NCBI RefSeq assembly: GCF_003285005.1
Contig: NZ_QMFA01000001.1
Location: forward strand, 124,001 to 188,000
Direction of reading: 5' to 3'
Length of the DNA: 64,000 nucleotides
Source: Paenibacillus sp. YN15
GTDB lineage: Bacteria; Bacillota; Bacilli; Paenibacillales; NBRC-103111
In this document: positions 1 through 9,292 of the stretch, piece by piece
How the letters are laid out: every line of letters begins with the position of its first letter
Numbering within the stretch: the first letter of the stretch is position 1
Notes under the pieces: model-generated
The model's database searches: none
The model's input: only the letters and a program-made list of their open reading frames with translations
Told to the model about the DNA's origin: nothing
Made by a program: the position numbers and the translations under genes

Positions 1-1029
1 CAGGGCTGCTCCAACTGGAGGGATTATTTCCTGCCGCCGACGGGCACTATGGATTCCGCAGTCAAGCATAAGTGGCCGATACCCGAAGAATACCATTATG
101 ACAAATGGATCGCCGAGCGCACCAATGCCATGCTGGAGGAGCACAAGAGGAATGACGAGCCCTTCTTCCTGTGGGCCAGCTTCTTCGACCCCCATCCGGA
201 GTATCTGGTTCCCGAGCCTTGGGACACGCTGTATGATCCGGATAAGCTCACCATTCCGACGGTAACACCGGGCGAGCACGACCGCAATCCGCCCCACTTC
301 CGGCTGACCCAGGAGGAGAATCCCGATTTTGATTATCTGCGGGAAACGGGGCAGGGAATCCACGGTTATCATTCCCATGTCAATCTCTCCATGGAGGAGC
401 GCAAGCGGTTAGTGGCCACTTATTATGGCATGACAACCCTGATGGACAAATATATCGGACGTATCCTGGATAAGGTGGATGAGTTGGGGCTGGCGGATAA
501 CACGGTTGTGGTATTTACCACGGATCACGGGCATTTCTTCGGCCAGCACGGTCTTCAACACAAGGGAGGCTTCCACTATGAGGATTTGATCAAGCTGCCG
601 TTTATCGTCCGTTACCCGGACCATGTCCCTGCGGGGCACACCAGCCATGCAATCCAATCCTTGGTTGACCTGGCGCCGACCTTCTTGTCCCTGGCCGGAA
701 TCCCCGTACCCCACTACATGACGGGGGTGGATCAGAGCAAGGTGTGGCTGGGAGAAGCCTCCCAGGCCCGGGACCATGCTATCTGCGAGTTCAGGCATGA
801 GCCTACCACCATCCATCAGAAAACCTATGTTGACCAGCGTTATAAGATTACCGTCTACTACAATCAGACATACGGGGAAATTTTCGACCTACAGGAGGAC
901 CCTGGAGAATTGAACAACCTGTGGGACGACCCTGAGGCCGCAGGACTCAAGACGGAGCTGCTGCTCAAGTATGTCTGGGCGGAGCTGGGCAAGGAATCCA
1001 TGCCTATGCCGAGAATTTGGCATGCTTGA
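1..1029 (+). CDS. Sulfatase, C-terminal part (5' end outside window)
   Basis: This is the C-terminal part of a type I sulfatase of the alkaline-phosphatase fold, which hydrolyses sulfate esters on sugars or polysaccharides. The reading frame is open to base 1, so the first in-window ATG at 49 is internal and the true start lies to the left. Visible motifs are the metal-site segment TTDHGHFFGQHG, the following HKGG, and the late region SLVDLAPTFLSLAGI that is typical of this family. The active-site CxPxR/SxPxR motif that becomes formylglycine should lie upstream and cannot be checked, so the substrate is unknown. It stops just before a hairpin terminator and faces the AraC gene. It may belong to the same sugar-degrading locus, although its terminator suggests a separate transcript. 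Confidence 0.9.
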   Translation, partial: QGCSNWRDYFLPPTGTMDSAVKHKWPIPEEYHYDKWIAERTNAMLEEHKRNDEPFFLWASFFDPHPEYLVPEPWDTLYDPDKLTIPTVTPGEHDRNPPHFRLTQEENPDFDYLRETGQGIHGYHSHVNLSMEERKRLVATYYGMTTLMDKYIGRILDKVDELGLADNTVVVFTTDHGHFFGQHGLQHKGGFHYEDLIKLPFIVRYPDHVPAGHTSHAIQSLVDLAPTFLSLAGIPVPHYMTGVDQSKVWLGEASQARDHAICEFRHEPTTIHQKTYVDQRYKITVYYNQTYGEIFDLQEDPGELNNLWDDPEAAGLKTELLLKYVWAELGKESMPMPRIWHA

Positions 1030-1073
1030 TAAAAGAAAGACGGTCTGCTTATAAATATCCGTCAACAGGAAAG

Positions 1074-1105
1074 AACCGTCCGTGCTTCGGCAGCCGGGCG
1101 GTTTT
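1074..1105 (+). terminator. Intrinsic terminator after the sulfatase
   Basis: A 9-bp stem with one G-T pair (1074-1082 with 1095-1103) and a 12-base loop is followed by a short T run. It lies about 45 bases after the sulfatase stop and between convergent genes, so it may also serve the minus-strand AraC gene. Confidence 0.55.
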
Positions 1106-1135
1106 CGTCTGTTCTGACCCGCCGGCAGCCGGTGG

Positions 1136-2050
1136 TCAGATGGAGCTGTTTTTTCTGTAGCCGCTGGGTGAAATGCCATATTGCTTCGTAAATGCCCTGG
1201 TAAAGGAATACAAGTCGGAATATCCGATGGTGGATGATATTTCCGTTACGCTAAGAGCCGTTTCCCGGAGCAGCTGGGCGCCCTTGGAAAGCCGGAGGCG
1301 CTGCAGATAATGAAGAGGGGAGATGCCGAAGTGCTCCGTGAAGGAAGTGGAGAAATGGGAGCGTTGAACCCCCGCATGTCTGACGGCGTCGGCTACGGTA
1401 ATGCCCTCCATATAATGGAGGTTGATATATTCCCGGCTCCGGTGAAGCCAATCCTGAGCGGGCCGTTTGCCCAACAGCGGGCGGGAGCTGGCTGTTCTTC
1501 GGGACAGGTGCTCAAACAACCGAAGCAGCAGGATCAGCTCCTGAAGATCATGTCCGGTTCTGCGTTCCTGACCGGCGAGGCTGTCGTTGCCGCCCGCTTC
1601 GGATTCGTATAGGCGGAACAGACACCGGAGAATGAAGGCCAGCTTGTCATCCAGCGCCTGGCGGACATAAGGCTGCTCCCGGGTAAATCCGGCGCGGGCT
1701 ATAAGCTCCGGGAGCTGCATTCCGTCCAATGCCAGCCAGTTCATACGAAGGGGCCGGGCGGGATCGGCGATGGAATACCGGTAGGTGATATGAGGCATAA
1801 GACAGAACAGATCGCCCTGATTCAAGGTAACGGAATGACTCCCGTATTGCAGCAGCACGGAGCCCTCCTGGACAACGTGAATGCTGAAATGCTCAATTTG
1901 ACGGGGACCGATGTTGTACGAAGGCTTGGCCAGGTTATAGCCGGCCCGGAGGGCCATAACCCCCACGGCCTTCTGCAGGGAAGCCGGCATCAGCAGGAGG
2001 TGGCAGACATATTCATGTTCTTTTTCGGCCATGTGGCGCAATTGCTGCAA
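1136..2050 (-). CDS. AraC-family transcriptional regulator (cupin + HTH)
   Basis: A 304-residue AraC regulator. Residues about 30-170 form the N-terminal sugar-sensing cupin-like domain (motif GDLFCLMPH). The last 100 residues form the double helix-turn-helix, with the usual second-helix pattern IGYSDLYSFTRAFTKQYGISPSGYR. I chose the TTG at 2050 because a strong AGGAGG-type site sits seven bases before it; an ATG six codons in is the alternative but has no good site. The gene is divergent from the sensor kinase at 2196, with about 145 bases between them, and probably controls the adjacent carbohydrate genes by binding this shared region. The ligand cannot be read from the sequence. Confidence 0.9.
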   Translation of the reverse strand: MQQLRHMAEKEHEYVCHLLLMPASLQKAVGVMALRAGYNLAKPSYNIGPRQIEHFSIHVVQEGSVLLQYGSHSVTLNQGDLFCLMPHITYRYSIADPARPLRMNWLALDGMQLPELIARAGFTREQPYVRQALDDKLAFILRCLFRLYESEAGGNDSLAGQERRTGHDLQELILLLRLFEHLSRRTASSRPLLGKRPAQDWLHRSREYINLHYMEGITVADAVRHAGVQRSHFSTSFTEHFGISPLHYLQRLRLSKGAQLLRETALSVTEISSTIGYSDLYSFTRAFTKQYGISPSGYRKNSSI

Positions 2051-2161
2051 AGCCTCTCCTCCTCGCGCTGTTTTCTGCTAACATTATAAGATAAGCCGAC
2101 TCGGACATAAAGAGAATACTTTTGCTATGGCCCGATTTGGTGTATGCTGATCATGAAGATG

Positions 2162-2176
2162 ATGAAAGCGTTTTAA
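2162..2176 (+). promoter_or_regulatory. cre-like box (CcpA) before the sensor kinase gene
   Basis: The bases ATGAAAGCGTTTTAA match the catabolite-responsive consensus WTGNAANCGNWWNCW with one mismatch (A for the late C). The box lies immediately upstream of the ribosome binding site AAAGGGGG and the ATG at 2196. Glucose repression through CcpA is an inference; no binding evidence exists here. Confidence 0.45.
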
Positions 2177-2195
2177 CGAAAGGGGGTGTACGTCC

Positions 2196-3974
2196 ATGAA
2201 GTTGTTTTCCATCAAGAGACTGGTTTCCCCCACTGTCAGCATTCAAGGGAAAATCTTTGTCGCGTTCAGTCTGGTTACGCTGATTGGGATCGTTGCCGTG
2301 ACGAGCATCGTCTATTTGTACATGAGGGAGACGGTCAAGAACAATGCTATCACCTCAGTCCAGGATAGTATCCGGCAGGCGGATGAATCCGTCAATCTGC
2401 GGCTGGAGGAAATCAGCCGGTTGAATACGGTTGTCGTGACCAACCAGACAGTGCTCCAAACTCTGCAAAGCGAGACGGTAGAACCCAGCTACGATTGGTT
2501 CCAGGAGCAGAAGCGGCTTGAGGAGTTTCTATCCGCCGTGATCGCCTACAAGTCCTTTATTACCAGGGTGGCCGTCGTTGGATTGAACGGAAAGGTGTTC
2601 TTCGTAGGCTCTCCATGGCTGGACAGGAGTGTTCTCCATACTCCAGTAATGGATGCTTTGCTTCACAATGAATCGGGGCAGGCCTATTATCATCAGACGA
2701 GCTTCGGCAGCTCCATTGTGACCGGCCGCGAGATCCGCTATAACCGGAAGACACTGGGCATCGTCATGTTCGATCTGAATGATGATTTCATCAGAAAGAC
2801 CTATGATGTCAAGCCTACATCGGACAGTATGATATATGTAGTGGACGAGAAAAACGAGTTCATTTATCAGCCCCCTTCAAGCGGGCTGGATCAGGAAGCG
2901 GTCATCCAATTGAACCGCGAGCTGGAGGGTGGCAATACATCTTTTGAACGGGACATAAATAAGAAGTCCTATCTTGTGGTCAGCCGAAAATCAGCTTATA
3001 CAGGATGGTCCACGCTGGCGCTTGTTCCCATGGAATCCCTGCTCAGCGAAACGGTAAAGATCCGCAAGGTGCTGGTTACCGTAGCCATCATCGTGTTTTT
3101 GATCATCGTCATTGTGACCTCGCAGGTCTCCTCCCGAATAACAAGGAACATCCGCAAGCTCCGGTCCATGATGATGCGGGTCATGGAGGGAAATTTAACG
3201 CTGCCTCCCGGAGAGATTTATTCCAAGGATGAGATTGGCCATCTCTATCTGGTCTTCAAACGTATGGTGGAGGAGCTGAAGCGGCTGCTCGAAGGAATCA
3301 TGACCACCGAACGGGAGAAGCGGGAAGCGGAGCTGGCCGTCCTGCAGGCTCAAATCCGCCCTCATTTCCTTTATAACTCGCTGAATACGGTCAAATATCT
3401 GGCCAAGCTGAATGGGGTGCCCAACATTGTGGAGGTATCCGAGTCATTGATCGAGCTTATGCGCGGGGTGCTGGGCCATACCAATGAATATCTCACCCTG
3501 GGGGAGGAGCTGCAGTATGTCCGCAGCTATGTTACCATCGAGAAATACAAATATGTGGAGCCCCTTCGTTTGGAGATAGAGGTTGCGGACCAAGAGCTGC
3601 TGCAATGCAAGGTTCTCAAGCTTATGCTGCAGCCCATCGTAGAGAATGCCATCATTCATGGGATCGCAGCCTCGGAGCAAGACGGACGGGTGACGGTGCG
3701 AATCTACAAGGAGAACGGGGAACTGCGGATCGATGTCCGGGATAACGGCCAAGGGATGACCCAAGAGCAGATGGATGCTCTGTTGGAAGTGAAAAAGGAC
3801 CAGGATAACACCCGGTTCAGCGGCATGGGAGTCCGTAACGTGCACGAACGCATCGTTCGGCTGTACGGGGAGCGTTACGGCGTGTTCCTCGACAGTGAGC
3901 TTGGCGCATATACCAATGTGCAGATCCGGTTTCCGCTTCTGCCGGACCTGGGGTTAAAGATACAGGGGGAATGA
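2196..3974 (+). CDS. Sensor histidine kinase, YesM type
   Basis: A 592-residue membrane sensor kinase. A first membrane segment (about 20-43) is followed by an extracytoplasmic dCache-like region (about 45-290), a second membrane segment (about 291-309), a HAMP linker, the His_kinase domain with phospho-accepting His390 in the motif RPHFLYNSLNT, and a HATPase_c domain with N-box VENAIIHG and glycine box DNGQGM plus GMGVRN. This is the LytS/YesM subfamily, usually paired with AraC-type response regulators and controlling sugar uptake loci. The start follows AAAGGGGG with good spacing. The regulator gene begins three bases after its stop, so the two are certainly co-transcribed. The likely signal is an oligosaccharide, possibly sensed through the binding protein at 5737. 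Confidence 0.95.
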   Translation: MKLFSIKRLVSPTVSIQGKIFVAFSLVTLIGIVAVTSIVYLYMRETVKNNAITSVQDSIRQADESVNLRLEEISRLNTVVVTNQTVLQTLQSETVEPSYDWFQEQKRLEEFLSAVIAYKSFITRVAVVGLNGKVFFVGSPWLDRSVLHTPVMDALLHNESGQAYYHQTSFGSSIVTGREIRYNRKTLGIVMFDLNDDFIRKTYDVKPTSDSMIYVVDEKNEFIYQPPSSGLDQEAVIQLNRELEGGNTSFERDINKKSYLVVSRKSAYTGWSTLALVPMESLLSETVKIRKVLVTVAIIVFLIIVIVTSQVSSRITRNIRKLRSMMMRVMEGNLTLPPGEIYSKDEIGHLYLVFKRMVEELKRLLEGIMTTEREKREAELAVLQAQIRPHFLYNSLNTVKYLAKLNGVPNIVEVSESLIELMRGVLGHTNEYLTLGEELQYVRSYVTIEKYKYVEPLRLEIEVADQELLQCKVLKLMLQPIVENAIIHGIAASEQDGRVTVRIYKENGELRIDVRDNGQGMTQEQMDALLEVKKDQDNTRFSGMGVRNVHERIVRLYGERYGVFLDSELGAYTNVQIRFPLLPDLGLKIQGE

Positions 3975-3977
3975 GAG

Positions 3978-5582
3978 ATGTTCGAGGTATTGTTGGTGGA
4001 TGACGAGGCCCTGGCGCGCAACGACCTGAAGGGGATGCTGGATTGGGAAAAGCATGGATTTACCGTATGTGGCGAAGCGCATAACGGTGCTGCGGCACTG
4101 TCCATAATGGAGCGGCATCCGCCGCATATTGTGTTCATCGATGTGAGCATGCCGGTCATGAACGGCGTGGAATTAAGCCGGTTGATCCGGGAGCGGTTTC
4201 CCCGGGTCAAGATGATCATGCTGAGCAGCTTCGACGATTACGACTACGTCAGGACTTGCCTGAAGAACGGGGCGATGGATTACCTGCTTAAGCACCGTTT
4301 GGATGCGGCTGCTCTTCTGTCGCTTCTGACGAAAGCGGCCCAGGACCTGCAGTCGGAGGAGCGGGAGCTGGAGGCCCGGAGCGCCCAAACCCAAATGATC
4401 GAACGTCTGATTCCCGCCATTCACCGCGAGCATGTAGCCAATCTGGCCAGAAATATGCAGGATGCCGGAGCGAAGCTGGAGGTTTATGCGCGGGACAAGC
4501 AGCTTTACGCAGATTCAGTTTTGTTTGGAACCGCGGCTGTGCAAATCGTTCCGTTCCATGTGTTGACAGAGTCCTTATCCGATGTGGAAAAGAACCGGCT
4601 TGTGCAGCAGGCAACGGATGTGATGCAGATGGCGGTGGGCGACATTCAGCAGAGGACGGTGGCTTATGTGGGTGAGGGGCGGTTCATCATCCTCTTCTCT
4701 TCCGCGGAACGCAGCGAACACGCGGCTTCCAGTCAAATCAATCACCTCTTGAGCAGCCTGTCCCATTCTCTTGAGAAATTCCTGAATATGAAATGCTTTT
4801 TCGCCATCGGCTCCCTATGCGGCAATCTGAAGCAGTTGGCTATGAGCTACAGTAAAGCCGATAAGGAAATCAACGACAGGCTCTACCAAGGCTTGAACCC
4901 CTCCAAACTCAGGGAGTCTCTGCTGGTGGATGAGCACAAACAATTGCTTCTTTTTCTGGAGCAGTTGGACGGGGAAAGGACAAGCCGGGTGATCTCCGGC
5001 GTCTTCGCAACAGTAAAGGACCATCCCGTCTATTCCATGCCGGTTCAATTCATCGTATGCGAACTGCTGCGTATTGCGGAAATGGCCGCGAGGCGGTTTG
5101 CTTCCCCTGCATTCATGGAAGATCAAGAGCTTGTTCCTTCACGAAGCGGGCTTGGGCGGCTGGGAAGCGTGGCCGAGGTCGAGGAATGGATTTTGGCCGC
5201 CTATGCGCGAATTCTCGAAACGCTCAAAAAGCATCATGGGGCAGGACCCTATTCCCGGCATATAGCCAAGGCTGTGCAATACATAACGGAGCATTATGCC
5301 TCCGACATTTCCCTGGAAATGACAGCAAGCGCCCTGAGCCTGAATCCATCCTATTTAAGCAGGCTGTTCAAAGAGGAGACGCAGATGACGTTTACGGAAT
5401 ATTTGACACGAATCCGGATCAAAACAAGCTGCGTGCTCATGGAATCCGGCCCTTATTCGTTGAAGGAGATCAGCGGCCAGGTAGGATTTTCGAATTACAC
5501 TTACTTTTTTCGAGTATTTAAGTCCATTACCGGAATGACACCCCAGGCGTACATGGACAATTTGAAACCGTCAAAGAAGTAG
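3978..5582 (+). CDS. Response regulator, YesN type (receiver + AraC HTH)
   Basis: A 534-residue response regulator. Residues 1-120 form the receiver, with acidic pocket VDDE, phospho-acceptor Asp55 in VFIDVSMP and conserved Lys105. A long middle region (about 125-420) with weak similarity to inducer or dimerisation modules follows, then a C-terminal AraC double helix-turn-helix (about 430-530). Paired with the kinase just upstream, it should activate the ABC transporter and glycosidase genes that follow. No terminator is seen between it and the binding-protein gene; a TATAAT box and a cre-like box lie in that gap. Confidence 0.95.
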   Translation: MFEVLLVDDEALARNDLKGMLDWEKHGFTVCGEAHNGAAALSIMERHPPHIVFIDVSMPVMNGVELSRLIRERFPRVKMIMLSSFDDYDYVRTCLKNGAMDYLLKHRLDAAALLSLLTKAAQDLQSEERELEARSAQTQMIERLIPAIHREHVANLARNMQDAGAKLEVYARDKQLYADSVLFGTAAVQIVPFHVLTESLSDVEKNRLVQQATDVMQMAVGDIQQRTVAYVGEGRFIILFSSAERSEHAASSQINHLLSSLSHSLEKFLNMKCFFAIGSLCGNLKQLAMSYSKADKEINDRLYQGLNPSKLRESLLVDEHKQLLLFLEQLDGERTSRVISGVFATVKDHPVYSMPVQFIVCELLRIAEMAARRFASPAFMEDQELVPSRSGLGRLGSVAEVEEWILAAYARILETLKKHHGAGPYSRHIAKAVQYITEHYASDISLEMTASALSLNPSYLSRLFKEETQMTFTEYLTRIRIKTSCVLMESGPYSLKEISGQVGFSNYTYFFRVFKSITGMTPQAYMDNLKPSKK

Positions 5583-5627
5583 AATGAAAAGTCAAATATG
5601 TGGAACCTCCGGTTTCAAAACTTGAAA

Positions 5628-5660
5628 TATAATAAGATCAACCCTTAGAAAACGCTTACT
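5628..5660 (+). promoter_or_regulatory. -10 box and cre-like site before the sugar-binding protein
   Basis: A TATAAT sequence sits at 5628-5633, but at 17-bp spacing I see no good -35 box, as expected for an activator-dependent promoter. The bases TAGAAAACGCTTACT at 5646-5660 match the CcpA cre consensus with one mismatch, placed just after the expected transcript start. Activation by the AraC-type regulators and repression by CcpA are inferences. Confidence 0.4.
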
Positions 5661-5736
5661 TTGCAACTGGGAAATAGTCTTCTTGATACCAAAGCCATTC
5701 GGAGGGTGAAAACTACTTGATCGGAGGAACGGATAA

Positions 5737-7311
5737 ATGAAAAGAAAATGGGGGGCAATATTACTTTCTACCATGCTTATCTCCAGCGTGGCGCTTGCCG
5801 CATGCAGCTCGGAAACCGCAAACCAGGACAAGGGAAACACGACGAAAGCGGACGATACGAAGGGTGTGGCTGCAACCGGGTTTCCTATCGTGCAGGAGCC
5901 GCTTAAGCTGAAGATTTTCACCCGGATTGCGCCAAGCAACGGGCCCTTCAAGGATATGCCGGTGTTCCAGGAATATGAGAAAATGAGCAATATTCAGATT
6001 GAATGGATCGAAGCCCCGACGGATGGGTTCAATGAGAAAAAGAACCTGTTGTTCGCCTCCAATGAGCTTCCCGACGCCCTCTACCGCTCGGCCATTACTC
6101 CTTTGGAAGCCGTTCGCTATGGCTCCGGCGGCCAATTGATTCCTCTTGAGAAGCTGATTGAGACCCACGCCCCGAACTTGAAAAAGCTGATGGAGGAGTA
6201 TCCCGAAATCCGTTCCGCCATTACCACGCCTGAGGGACATATCTACGCTATCCCGGGTATTGTGACCGTCGGCTCCGCCCGGACCGACAAGAAATGGATC
6301 AATCAGGAATGGCTGAACAAGCTGAATCTGAAGGTTCCGGAGACGACAGACGAGCTGTATGAAGTGCTGAAGGCATTCCGGGATCAGGACCCCAACGGCA
6401 ATGGCAAAAAAGACGAGCTCCCGATGACCGCGCGCAGCGCATCGCTTATCCCGACAATAGCCGGTTCCTTCGGGCTGGATTTCCAATTGGGCTACAACAT
6501 TAACCTGGAAAACGACAAGGTCAATATCTGGATGGGCAGTGAGCGAAACAAGGAAATGCTGATGTATCTGAATAAGCTGTATTCGGAAAAGCTGCTGGAC
6601 CCGGAGATTTATACCCAGAAGGAAGCCCAATACCTGACCAAGCAGGGTTCGGGCAACACCGGATTATTCTTTGACCAGACCAACAACCCTATGCTGGACG
6701 GCAAGGTGGAAAAGCAATATGTGGGCATCGCTCCGTTGAAAGGGCCGCACGGCGACCGGCTTCAGCTGGCAGCTCCCGTACCGAGAGACTTCGGGGCCTT
6801 TGCCATCACTTCGGTGAATAAGAACCCGGAAGCGACCATGCGTTGGATCGATTATTTTTATAGCGACGAAGGCTCCACTTTGCTTCGTTTCGGCCGTCTC
6901 GGCGAGAATTACGAATTGCGCGACGGAATCCCCTATTACACAGATAGCTTCCTGGCCACCGGCAACCAATCCAAGATTACCCCTTATGCCGGCGGCGGGG
7001 CACCGCATATTATCAGCGAGAAGGTAGCTTCGTTTATCAATCCTCCGCAGGTTCAGGAAGCCCAGAAGAAGCTGGACCCGTACATGCCGAAGATTCGTTA
7101 TGCAGCGCCTATGTTCGATGAAGCAACGGCGCAAAAAGTGAATGTGCTGCGCAACGACATCGATAAATATTACGACGAGCAAAGCACGAAGTTTATTGCC
7201 GGAGCCCTCAGCTTCGACAAGTGGGGAGAGTTCCAGGATACGCTGAAGAAGATGAAGATCGACGAGCTGCAGAAGATCTACCAGGATGCGTACACGAGCC
7301 TTAAGAAGTAA
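5737..7311 (+). CDS. ABC transporter sugar-binding lipoprotein
   Basis: A 524-residue extracellular solute-binding protein. The N-terminus is a lipoprotein signal with lipobox LAAC and lipid-carrying Cys23, followed by a polar linker. The mature part has the features of the family-1 LplA-like group that binds oligosaccharides, including a calcium-loop-like segment (DQDPNGNGKKDELP) common in Paenibacillus homologues. It is the first gene of the importer and is followed by two permeases. No ATPase gene is present, as is usual for this type, which shares an MsmX-like ATPase encoded elsewhere. The enzymes downstream suggest arabino- or galacto-oligosaccharides as ligand. Confidence 0.92.
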   Translation: MKRKWGAILLSTMLISSVALAACSSETANQDKGNTTKADDTKGVAATGFPIVQEPLKLKIFTRIAPSNGPFKDMPVFQEYEKMSNIQIEWIEAPTDGFNEKKNLLFASNELPDALYRSAITPLEAVRYGSGGQLIPLEKLIETHAPNLKKLMEEYPEIRSAITTPEGHIYAIPGIVTVGSARTDKKWINQEWLNKLNLKVPETTDELYEVLKAFRDQDPNGNGKKDELPMTARSASLIPTIAGSFGLDFQLGYNINLENDKVNIWMGSERNKEMLMYLNKLYSEKLLDPEIYTQKEAQYLTKQGSGNTGLFFDQTNNPMLDGKVEKQYVGIAPLKGPHGDRLQLAAPVPRDFGAFAITSVNKNPEATMRWIDYFYSDEGSTLLRFGRLGENYELRDGIPYYTDSFLATGNQSKITPYAGGGAPHIISEKVASFINPPQVQEAQKKLDPYMPKIRYAAPMFDEATAQKVNVLRNDIDKYYDEQSTKFIAGALSFDKWGEFQDTLKKMKIDELQKIYQDAYTSLKK

Positions 7312-7317
7312 GAATAA

Positions 7318-7359
7318 TCCCCCAATCGTCTGTGACGTATTTCTGCAGCTTTTGGGGGA
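7318..7359 (+). promoter_or_regulatory. Intercistronic hairpin between binding protein and permease
   Basis: A perfect 8-bp inverted repeat (7318-7325 with 7352-7359) lies between the binding-protein stop and the first permease. No T run follows it. Such hairpins usually protect the upstream message or partly terminate, giving more binding protein than permease. Confidence 0.45.
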
Positions 7360-7404
7360 ACCCCTCATAAAAATAAAGCCATACAAGCGGTTGGAGGACT
7401 GCAG

Positions 7405-8361
7405 ATGAAACATACGCTCAATTCTGTAGGCGTTGCTCCCCGGGTCAAACCGGGGCGCTCCGGCCTCTGGAGATCGGTCTTTGTTCGGTACGATCTCTAC
7501 CTGATGTTGCTTATTCCAATCGCCTGGTACCTGGTCTTCCATTACGGGCCCATGTACGGGCTGCAGATTGCGTTTAAGAACTTTAGCCCGGCTAAGGGAA
7601 TTCTCGGAAGCGAATGGGTCGGGTTGGATAACTTTCAGAGATTCTATAATTCATACTATTTCTGGAGACTGCTCTGGAATACGGTTTCGATTAATCTATA
7701 TTCATTGTTGTTTGCTTTTCCCATACCGATCCTGTTGGCGCTCCTGATCAACGAAATCCGCAGTAAAACATACAGCAAAATTGTGCAGAACATCACGTAT
7801 ATTCCCCATTTTATCTCCATCGTCGTTATGGTCGGCATGCTGACACTGTTTCTGTCTCCCAATGGCGGGCCGGTCAACAAGATCATTGAACTGTTTGGAG
7901 GAACACCGATCAGGTTTCTGGACTCGGCGGCCTGGTTTAAGCCGATCTTCATCGGATCGAATATATGGCAAAGCATGGGGTGGCAGTCGATTATCTATAT
8001 TGCTGCGTTAAGCGGTGTCAATCCGCAGCTGTATGAAGCAGCCAAGATGGATGGGGCCAGCAGGATTCGGCGCATCTGGCATGTTTCGCTGCCGGGGATT
8101 CTTCCGGTCATCGTGATTCTGCTGATTCTCGATGTGGGGCATTTTATGAATGTGGGGTTTGAGAAAATATTGCTCATGCAAAACAACCTCAATCTGGAAT
8201 CCAGCGATGTGATCTCCACCTTTGTCTATACGACAGGCATTCTGAAAGGGGAATACAGCTATACGGCCGCAATCGGCTTGTTCAACTCTGTCATCAATCT
8301 GGCGCTACTGGTGCTCGTCAATCGCTTTGCCCGTAAAAAAGCCGAGACAAGCTTGTGGTGA
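7405..8361 (+). CDS. ABC transporter permease, LplB type
   Basis: A 318-residue inner-membrane permease with about six hydrophobic segments. It carries the EAA loop EAAKMDGASRIRRIWHVSLP, which docks the ATPase. The N-terminal part (LLIPIAWYLVFHYGPMYGLQIAFKNF) is typical of the LplB/YteP group of oligosaccharide importers. A ribosome binding site (TTGGAGGA) precedes the ATG. It overlaps the ribosome binding site of the second permease, showing translational coupling. Confidence 0.95.
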   Translation: MKHTLNSVGVAPRVKPGRSGLWRSVFVRYDLYLMLLIPIAWYLVFHYGPMYGLQIAFKNFSPAKGILGSEWVGLDNFQRFYNSYYFWRLLWNTVSINLYSLLFAFPIPILLALLINEIRSKTYSKIVQNITYIPHFISIVVMVGMLTLFLSPNGGPVNKIIELFGGTPIRFLDSAAWFKPIFIGSNIWQSMGWQSIIYIAALSGVNPQLYEAAKMDGASRIRRIWHVSLPGILPVIVILLILDVGHFMNVGFEKILLMQNNLNLESSDVISTFVYTTGILKGEYSYTAAIGLFNSVINLALLVLVNRFARKKAETSLW

Positions 8362-8375
8362 GGAGGGCTCTCACA

Positions 8376-9269
8376 ATGAAGGAACTCACGTTTAAGAGAA
8401 GAAAATCGGAAGACCTCGTATTTGATGCCGTGGTCAACATATTGGCCGCCCTAATCGTTATTATCGTGCTGTACCCGCTGATTTTTATCGTCAGCGCTTC
8501 ATTCAGTGATCCGGCATTGGTGCTAAGCGGCGAAGTGCTTCTGTTTCCCAAGCAGATTACATTCGAGGCATATAAGAACGTATTCGGAAACAGTCAGATC
8601 TGGAACGGATATGGAAATTCCATTTTGTATACGGTGGTTGGGACCCTCATTAATCTGGCAATGACCACATTGGCGGCATACCCGCTGTCCAGACCGGATC
8701 TTCCCGGGCGGGGGGGCTTCATGTTCATCATTACGCTGACGATGTTCTTCGGCGGCGGACTTATTCCTTCATACTTGCTTGTGAAGAATCTGGGCATGGT
8801 GAATACCATGTGGGCTCTGATCATTCCGGGCGCCATTGCCACCTACAATCTGATTGTTATGAGAACTTATTTTCAAACCAGCATCCCCTGGGAGGTCCAG
8901 GAAGCGGCCTTGATCGACGGCGCCTCCAACTGGAAGCTGCTGACGAATATTATCCTGCCGCTGTCAAAGCCGATATTGGCGGTTATGGTTCTGTTCTATG
9001 CGGTTGGCCACTGGAATTCCTACTTTAATGCCCTGATATATATCAGAAGCAAGGATTTGTACCCGCTGCAGCTGGTGCTGCGCGAGGTGCTGATGGTAAG
9101 CCAAGCGGATGCGATTGACAGCAGCGTAGGCTTGGAAAATAAAATCCTGCTGGCCGAGAGCATTAAATATGTAGTGATCATCATTTCCAGCTTGCCGGTT
9201 CTGGTGATGTATCCCTTCGTACAGAAGCATTTTGTGAAGGGTGTTATGATCGGTTCCTTGAAAGGATAA
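8376..9269 (+). CDS. ABC transporter permease, LplC type
   Basis: A 297-residue permease partner of the gene before it, with a CUT1-type membrane domain and the EAA loop EAALIDGASNWKLLTNIILP. I chose the ATG at 8376, nine bases after AGGAGG, rather than the in-frame GTG at 8355 that overlaps the previous gene and the ribosome binding site. The C-terminus (YPFVQKHFVKGVMIGSLKG) is the usual end of LplC/YtcP proteins. It forms the channel heterodimer with the preceding permease. Confidence 0.95.
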   Translation: MKELTFKRRKSEDLVFDAVVNILAALIVIIVLYPLIFIVSASFSDPALVLSGEVLLFPKQITFEAYKNVFGNSQIWNGYGNSILYTVVGTLINLAMTTLAAYPLSRPDLPGRGGFMFIITLTMFFGGGLIPSYLLVKNLGMVNTMWALIIPGAIATYNLIVMRTYFQTSIPWEVQEAALIDGASNWKLLTNIILPLSKPILAVMVLFYAVGHWNSYFNALIYIRSKDLYPLQLVLREVLMVSQADAIDSSVGLENKILLAESIKYVVIIISSLPVLVMYPFVQKHFVKGVMIGSLKG

Positions 9270-9292
9270 CGGATGGAAGGAAGGCTGCGGCA

